This document shows, in pieces, positions 6,209 through 8,912 of a stretch of 8,912 bases of DNA. Positions within the stretch are counted from its first letter, which is position 1. The number at the start of each line of letters is the position of its first letter. The DNA comes from Thermoflexus sp040289485 (lineage in GTDB: Bacteria; Chloroflexota; Anaerolineae; Thermoflexales; Thermoflexaceae). The stretch is taken from NCBI RefSeq assembly GCF_040289485.1, contig NZ_PSLG01000080.1:1-8912 (forward strand), read 5' to 3'. The notes below the pieces were generated by a model. The model saw only the letters and a program-made list of their open reading frames with translations, was not told where the DNA came from and ran no database searches. The translations under genes and the position numbers were made by a program.

Positions 6209-7762
6209 TCAAGAGCGTGGGCGGGGGAGCGCGAAGCTGAAGGCGGCGCCGCGGCCCGGCGCGCTTTCCACCCAGATGCGGCCGCCGTGGGCCTCGACGA
6301 TGGCCCGAGCCAAGTAGAGGCCCAGGCCGGTCCCCGGCGTCTGGCGGGCTCGGGCCGCGCTGGCGCGGTAGAAGCGCTCGAAGATGCGCTCCTGCTCCTC
6401 CGGTGGGATCCCGATCCCTTCGTCGGTGACGGTGACGATCACCTCGCGCGGGGTGGCCCGCCCGGAGATCCGGATGGTCCCCCCATGGGGGGAGTATTTG
6501 ATGGCGTTGCTCACCAGGTTGGCCAGCACCTGCTCCAGCCGGCGGGGATCCCCATGGACCAGGGGGAAATCCGGCGGGAAGTCCACCACGATGAAGTGCT
6601 TGTCCGTTTGCGGGCGGAACCGGTCGGCCACCCGCTCGGCCAGTTCGTCCAGGGCGACTTCGGCGAACTGAAGCTCCAGGGCGCCCGCCTGCAGACGGGA
6701 GGCGTCCAGGAGGTTGTCGATGAGTTGGGTCAGCCGGTCGGCCTCCTCCTCGATGATCCCAGCGATCTGGCGCACGGTGGCCGGCTCCCAGGTGGTGTCC
6801 TCCCGCCGCAGCGTCCCAGCGTAGCCCTTGATGATGGAGACGGGGGTCTTCAGCTCATGGGAGATGATCGAGATGAACGTGGATTTGAGTTCCTCGGCCT
6901 CGCGGAGGCGGGTCATATCCCGGGCCACCGCGATGATGTTCACCAGGCGCCCGGTGCGGTCCAGCAGGGGGGAGTAGGTGATCCCGACGCTGACGCGGCC
7001 GCCATCCCGCCGGACCAGATCCCCTTCCACGTAGATCGGCCGGTCGCTGGCCAGGGGCCATCCCCCTGCCTCGGCCTCGGCGAGGGTCATGCCGGAGCGC
7101 TTGGGGTTGAGGACCACCACCTCGTCGTGAGGGCGGCCGAGGGCCTCGGCGGGCGTCCAACCGGTCAGCCGGGCCATGGCCCGGTTGAACACCTGGATGC
7201 GGTGGGCGGCGTCCAGGATAAGCACGCCGTCGGCGCTGGCCTCGATGATGGCCTCCAGGCGCCGTTTTTCGGTGGCCAGTTGCTGATAGAGCTGGGCGTT
7301 GTGGACGGCGATGGCGGCCTGGTCGGCGAAGGCCCGCAGCAGCAGGCGGTCATCGTAGGTGAAGGCGGTGCCGAAGGCGCGGAAGACCACCAGCCACCCC
7401 AGCAGGTCATCGCCGACGGTCAGGGGAAGGGCCACGGCCTGCTGGGCCTCCATCCGGAGGATGCGCAGCATGTGAGCCAGCGCCCGCTCCATCTCGGCCC
7501 GCCCCCCGGCCTCGGGCTGGGCGGGCAGGCTGGCCAGCAGCGCGTCCAGGGCCTTCCATTCCGTGGCCGGCAGGCCATGGGCGGCCCGGATGGTGAAACC
7601 CTCCTCGTCGCGGAGGGCGATGAAAGCGACCTGCCCAGCCAGCATCTCGGCCGCCGCCTCGACGATCAGGCGGAGCACCTCGTCCAGGTCCAGCCGCGCG
7701 GTGATGGCCCGGGCGATCTCCAGCAGGTAATCCCGTTGGCGGATCCGCAGATCGGTCAGCAC
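6209..7762 (-). CDS. Soluble GAF-PAS sensor histidine kinase
   Basis: A 517-residue two-component kinase without a membrane segment, so it senses a cytosolic cue. Domains in order are: GAF (about 13-160), a short coiled link, PAS with a PAC-like end (about 166-285), HisKA with phospho-acceptor H302 in SHELKTP, and HATPase_c. The ATPase domain shows the N box (N415, N419), G1 box D447-EGIG, F box near F461-ERF and G2 box G477-TGLG; all are intact. The gene stays open upstream to 7915 in this frame, but that extension is proline/arginine-rich and overlaps the glycoside hydrolase gene. GTG 7762 is the first credible start and follows AGGGG by 10 nt. No response regulator is in the window, so it is an orphan here. 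The 85-nt gap to the upstream gene shows no convincing promoter or terminator, so co-transcription with it is possible. The GAF and PAS ligands cannot be predicted. Confidence 0.92.
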   Translation of the reverse strand: MLTDLRIRQRDYLLEIARAITARLDLDEVLRLIVEAAAEMLAGQVAFIALRDEEGFTIRAAHGLPATEWKALDALLASLPAQPEAGGRAEMERALAHMLRILRMEAQQAVALPLTVGDDLLGWLVVFRAFGTAFTYDDRLLLRAFADQAAIAVHNAQLYQQLATEKRRLEAIIEASADGVLILDAAHRIQVFNRAMARLTGWTPAEALGRPHDEVVVLNPKRSGMTLAEAEAGGWPLASDRPIYVEGDLVRRDGGRVSVGITYSPLLDRTGRLVNIIAVARDMTRLREAEELKSTFISIISHELKTPVSIIKGYAGTLRREDTTWEPATVRQIAGIIEEEADRLTQLIDNLLDASRLQAGALELQFAEVALDELAERVADRFRPQTDKHFIVVDFPPDFPLVHGDPRRLEQVLANLVSNAIKYSPHGGTIRISGRATPREVIVTVTDEGIGIPPEEQERIFERFYRASAARARQTPGTGLGLYLARAIVEAHGGRIWVESAPGRGAAFSFALPRPRS

Positions 7763-7847
7763 GGCGCCGCGTCCCCTCGCTGTCCCTCCTCTATTTTCCC
7801 CCGAGGCCCATCCGCGCGCATCCTCCTGCGGCCCGGGGAATGGCGCC

Positions 7848-8912
7848 TTAGGGAGGCGCGTTGGGGAAGGCCTGCAGATACGCCTGGAGGGCGCTGAAGG
7901 CAGGGCGGGGGACACCGCGGGTGTCCACCAGGCTGTAGAGGACGTTGTCGTCCCGCGCGGGTCCGAAGCCTTTGGGGGCGAAGTCCAGGTTCCACACGAT
8001 GGCCATGCGGATGAAGCCCCAGGCCCGCATCCGGTCCAGGGCCTCCACGAGCCAGCGGGCCTGCTCTTCCAGGGTGTTATCCAGGGCGAACGCGAACCCC
8101 GGCGGGGCGACGCCGTATTCTTCGGTCGAGGCCCAGCCGAACTCCGTCACGCACAGCGGCTTGGCGTCCCCCACGATCTCCCGATACCCCCACACCGTCG
8201 ATTTCAGGCTCCAGCTGTGATGGGGGTTGTCGAAGGGCCCACGGAACCGGGCTGTCCGGGCCTTCGGCAGGGCCGGGGCCTCCTCGGCCGCCACATCGGG
8301 GCCGATGTTGTAACCGTTGTGGTGGACCCCCACGCAATCCGCATAGGACAGGAAGCCGGCCGCCACCATCTCCCGCAGATAGCGGAAATCGTCCACCGCG
8401 TTGACCCCGTCGTCGATCCCGGTGGGGGAAAGGGCCCCGCTGATGACCATGATCTCCGGATCCTCCTCTTTGATCGCGGTGTAGGCGGCCCGGAGCAGGG
8501 CCACGTAGGCCTCTGGCCGCAGCCCGTCGGGGGTCTGCCATTCGCGGCGCAGGTTCTGCTCGTTCCAAACCTCGATGGCGTGGATCCGGCCCCGGTGCCG
8601 CCGGATGAGGACCCGCAGGAAGCGGGCCAGGTCCTCGGGACGGTCGGGAGGGCCGTGAACGCCACCGGCAGCCCGGCTCCACGCCGGGGCGGTGACCACG
8701 CTGAGGACCACCCGGAGCCTTTCCCGTTCTGCGACGATCAGGAAGCCTTCCAGGATCCCCCAGTCGTAGCGTCCCGGCTCGGGCTCGTGCATCGACCACA
8801 GGACCTGTTGCTTGACCCAGGGGAACCCCACCTGGCGGACCACTCGCAGGGTGTCCCGGGGGTCTCCCACGTAGCCATGGACCTGGACACCGATGGCCAG
8901 GGCGGCGGGGCG
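7848..8912 (-). CDS. Clan GH-A glycoside hydrolase (cellulase-like), 5' end missing
   Basis: The C-terminal 354 residues of a TIM-barrel glycoside hydrolase; the frame remains open to the right edge, so the true start and any signal peptide lie outside. The visible N-terminus reads GVQVHGYVGD and then GFPWVKQQVLW, like the first barrel strands of GH5/GH39-type proteins. The acid/base glutamate is in V-W-N-E-Q-N (codon 8561-8559), and the nucleophile glutamate is in V-T-E-F-G-W (codon 8144-8142). They are 139 residues apart on strands 4 and 7 as clan GH-A requires. H183-H184 and W293-N294 (counted from the codon at 8870) fit other active-site strands. A GTG at 8870 exists but would cut off the first strand, so it is probably internal. 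No cell-wall or carbohydrate-binding domain follows the barrel. The substrate is unassigned; the protein could be a GH5, a GH39 or an unclassified relative. Confidence 0.85.
   Translation of the reverse strand, partial: RPAALAIGVQVHGYVGDPRDTLRVVRQVGFPWVKQQVLWSMHEPEPGRYDWGILEGFLIVAERERLRVVLSVVTAPAWSRAAGGVHGPPDRPEDLARFLRVLIRRHRGRIHAIEVWNEQNLRREWQTPDGLRPEAYVALLRAAYTAIKEEDPEIMVISGALSPTGIDDGVNAVDDFRYLREMVAAGFLSYADCVGVHHNGYNIGPDVAAEEAPALPKARTARFRGPFDNPHHSWSLKSTVWGYREIVGDAKPLCVTEFGWASTEEYGVAPPGFAFALDNTLEEQARWLVEALDRMRAWGFIRMAIVWNLDFAPKGFGPARDDNVLYSLVDTRGVPRPAFSALQAYLQAFPNAPP

Noticed and set aside
7756..7821. Possible 21-codon leader peptide ahead of the kinase, beginning ATG after AGGAGG
   Set aside because: The AGGAGG directly abuts the ATG with no spacer, which is unfavourable for initiation, and the peptide shows no attenuator-like residue run.
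5675..7897. Long plus-strand open frame of 740 codons antisense to the kinase and HEAT genes
   Set aside because: It spans two convincing minus-strand genes, has Gly/Gln/His/Pro-rich composition without motifs, and arises from the low stop-codon density of GC-rich DNA.
7763..7915. N-terminal extension of the kinase to an upstream start at 7915
   Set aside because: It would overlap the end of the glycoside hydrolase gene, is Pro/Arg-rich and unlike any GAF N-terminus, and GTG 7762 gives a normal domain boundary.

Overview
The window is GC-rich chromosomal DNA, densely coded on both strands, with Arg/Glu/Leu/Ala-rich and lysine-poor proteins. The gene mix is a CpXC zinc-ribbon protein, a peptidase-MA-like metalloprotease, a HEAT-repeat protein, a soluble GAF-PAS histidine kinase and a clan GH-A glycoside hydrolase. 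It suggests a Chloroflexota bacterium, possibly a thermophilic Anaerolineae/Thermoflexia lineage. That placement is inferred from gene content and composition; there is no rRNA or marker gene here to prove it.

Layout. Positions 1-208 are non-coding. They hold GC-rich inverted repeats and a weak candidate promoter for a plus-strand operon of three genes: a CpXC-domain protein (209-1579), a PyrK-like FAD/NAD/[2Fe-2S] electron-transfer protein (1583-2383) and a zinc-ribbon NUDIX hydrolase (2380-2928). The genes are separated by 3 nt and then overlap by 4 nt. This operon converges on a minus-strand operon, and the two terminal genes overlap by 36 bp. Read in its own direction, the minus operon starts at a good sigma70-type promoter (6165-6193) and a leader hairpin. 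It encodes a HEAT-repeat protein with an acidic tail (6103-5024), an AEC-family permease (5005-4094) and an exported, C-terminally anchored zinc metallopeptidase (4089-2893). Upstream on the same strand lie an orphan cytosolic sensor kinase (7762-6209) and the 3' part of a glycoside hydrolase that runs off the right edge (8912-7848).

How the genes may work together. The plus operon pairs a flavin/iron-sulfur NAD(P)H oxidoreductase subunit with a nucleotide-pyrophosphate hydrolase, which hints at nicotinamide or flavin nucleotide chemistry. No PyrD partner is present in the window. The minus operon looks like an envelope module (scaffold protein, transporter, surface protease), but its substrate cannot be read from sequence. 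No CRISPR array, mobile element, tRNA or rRNA was seen. No clearly new multi-gene system is evident. The most distinctive observations are a fourfold 59-residue repeat in the CpXC protein, the hairpin-occluded start of the permease gene, and the operator-like dyad ahead of the plus operon.
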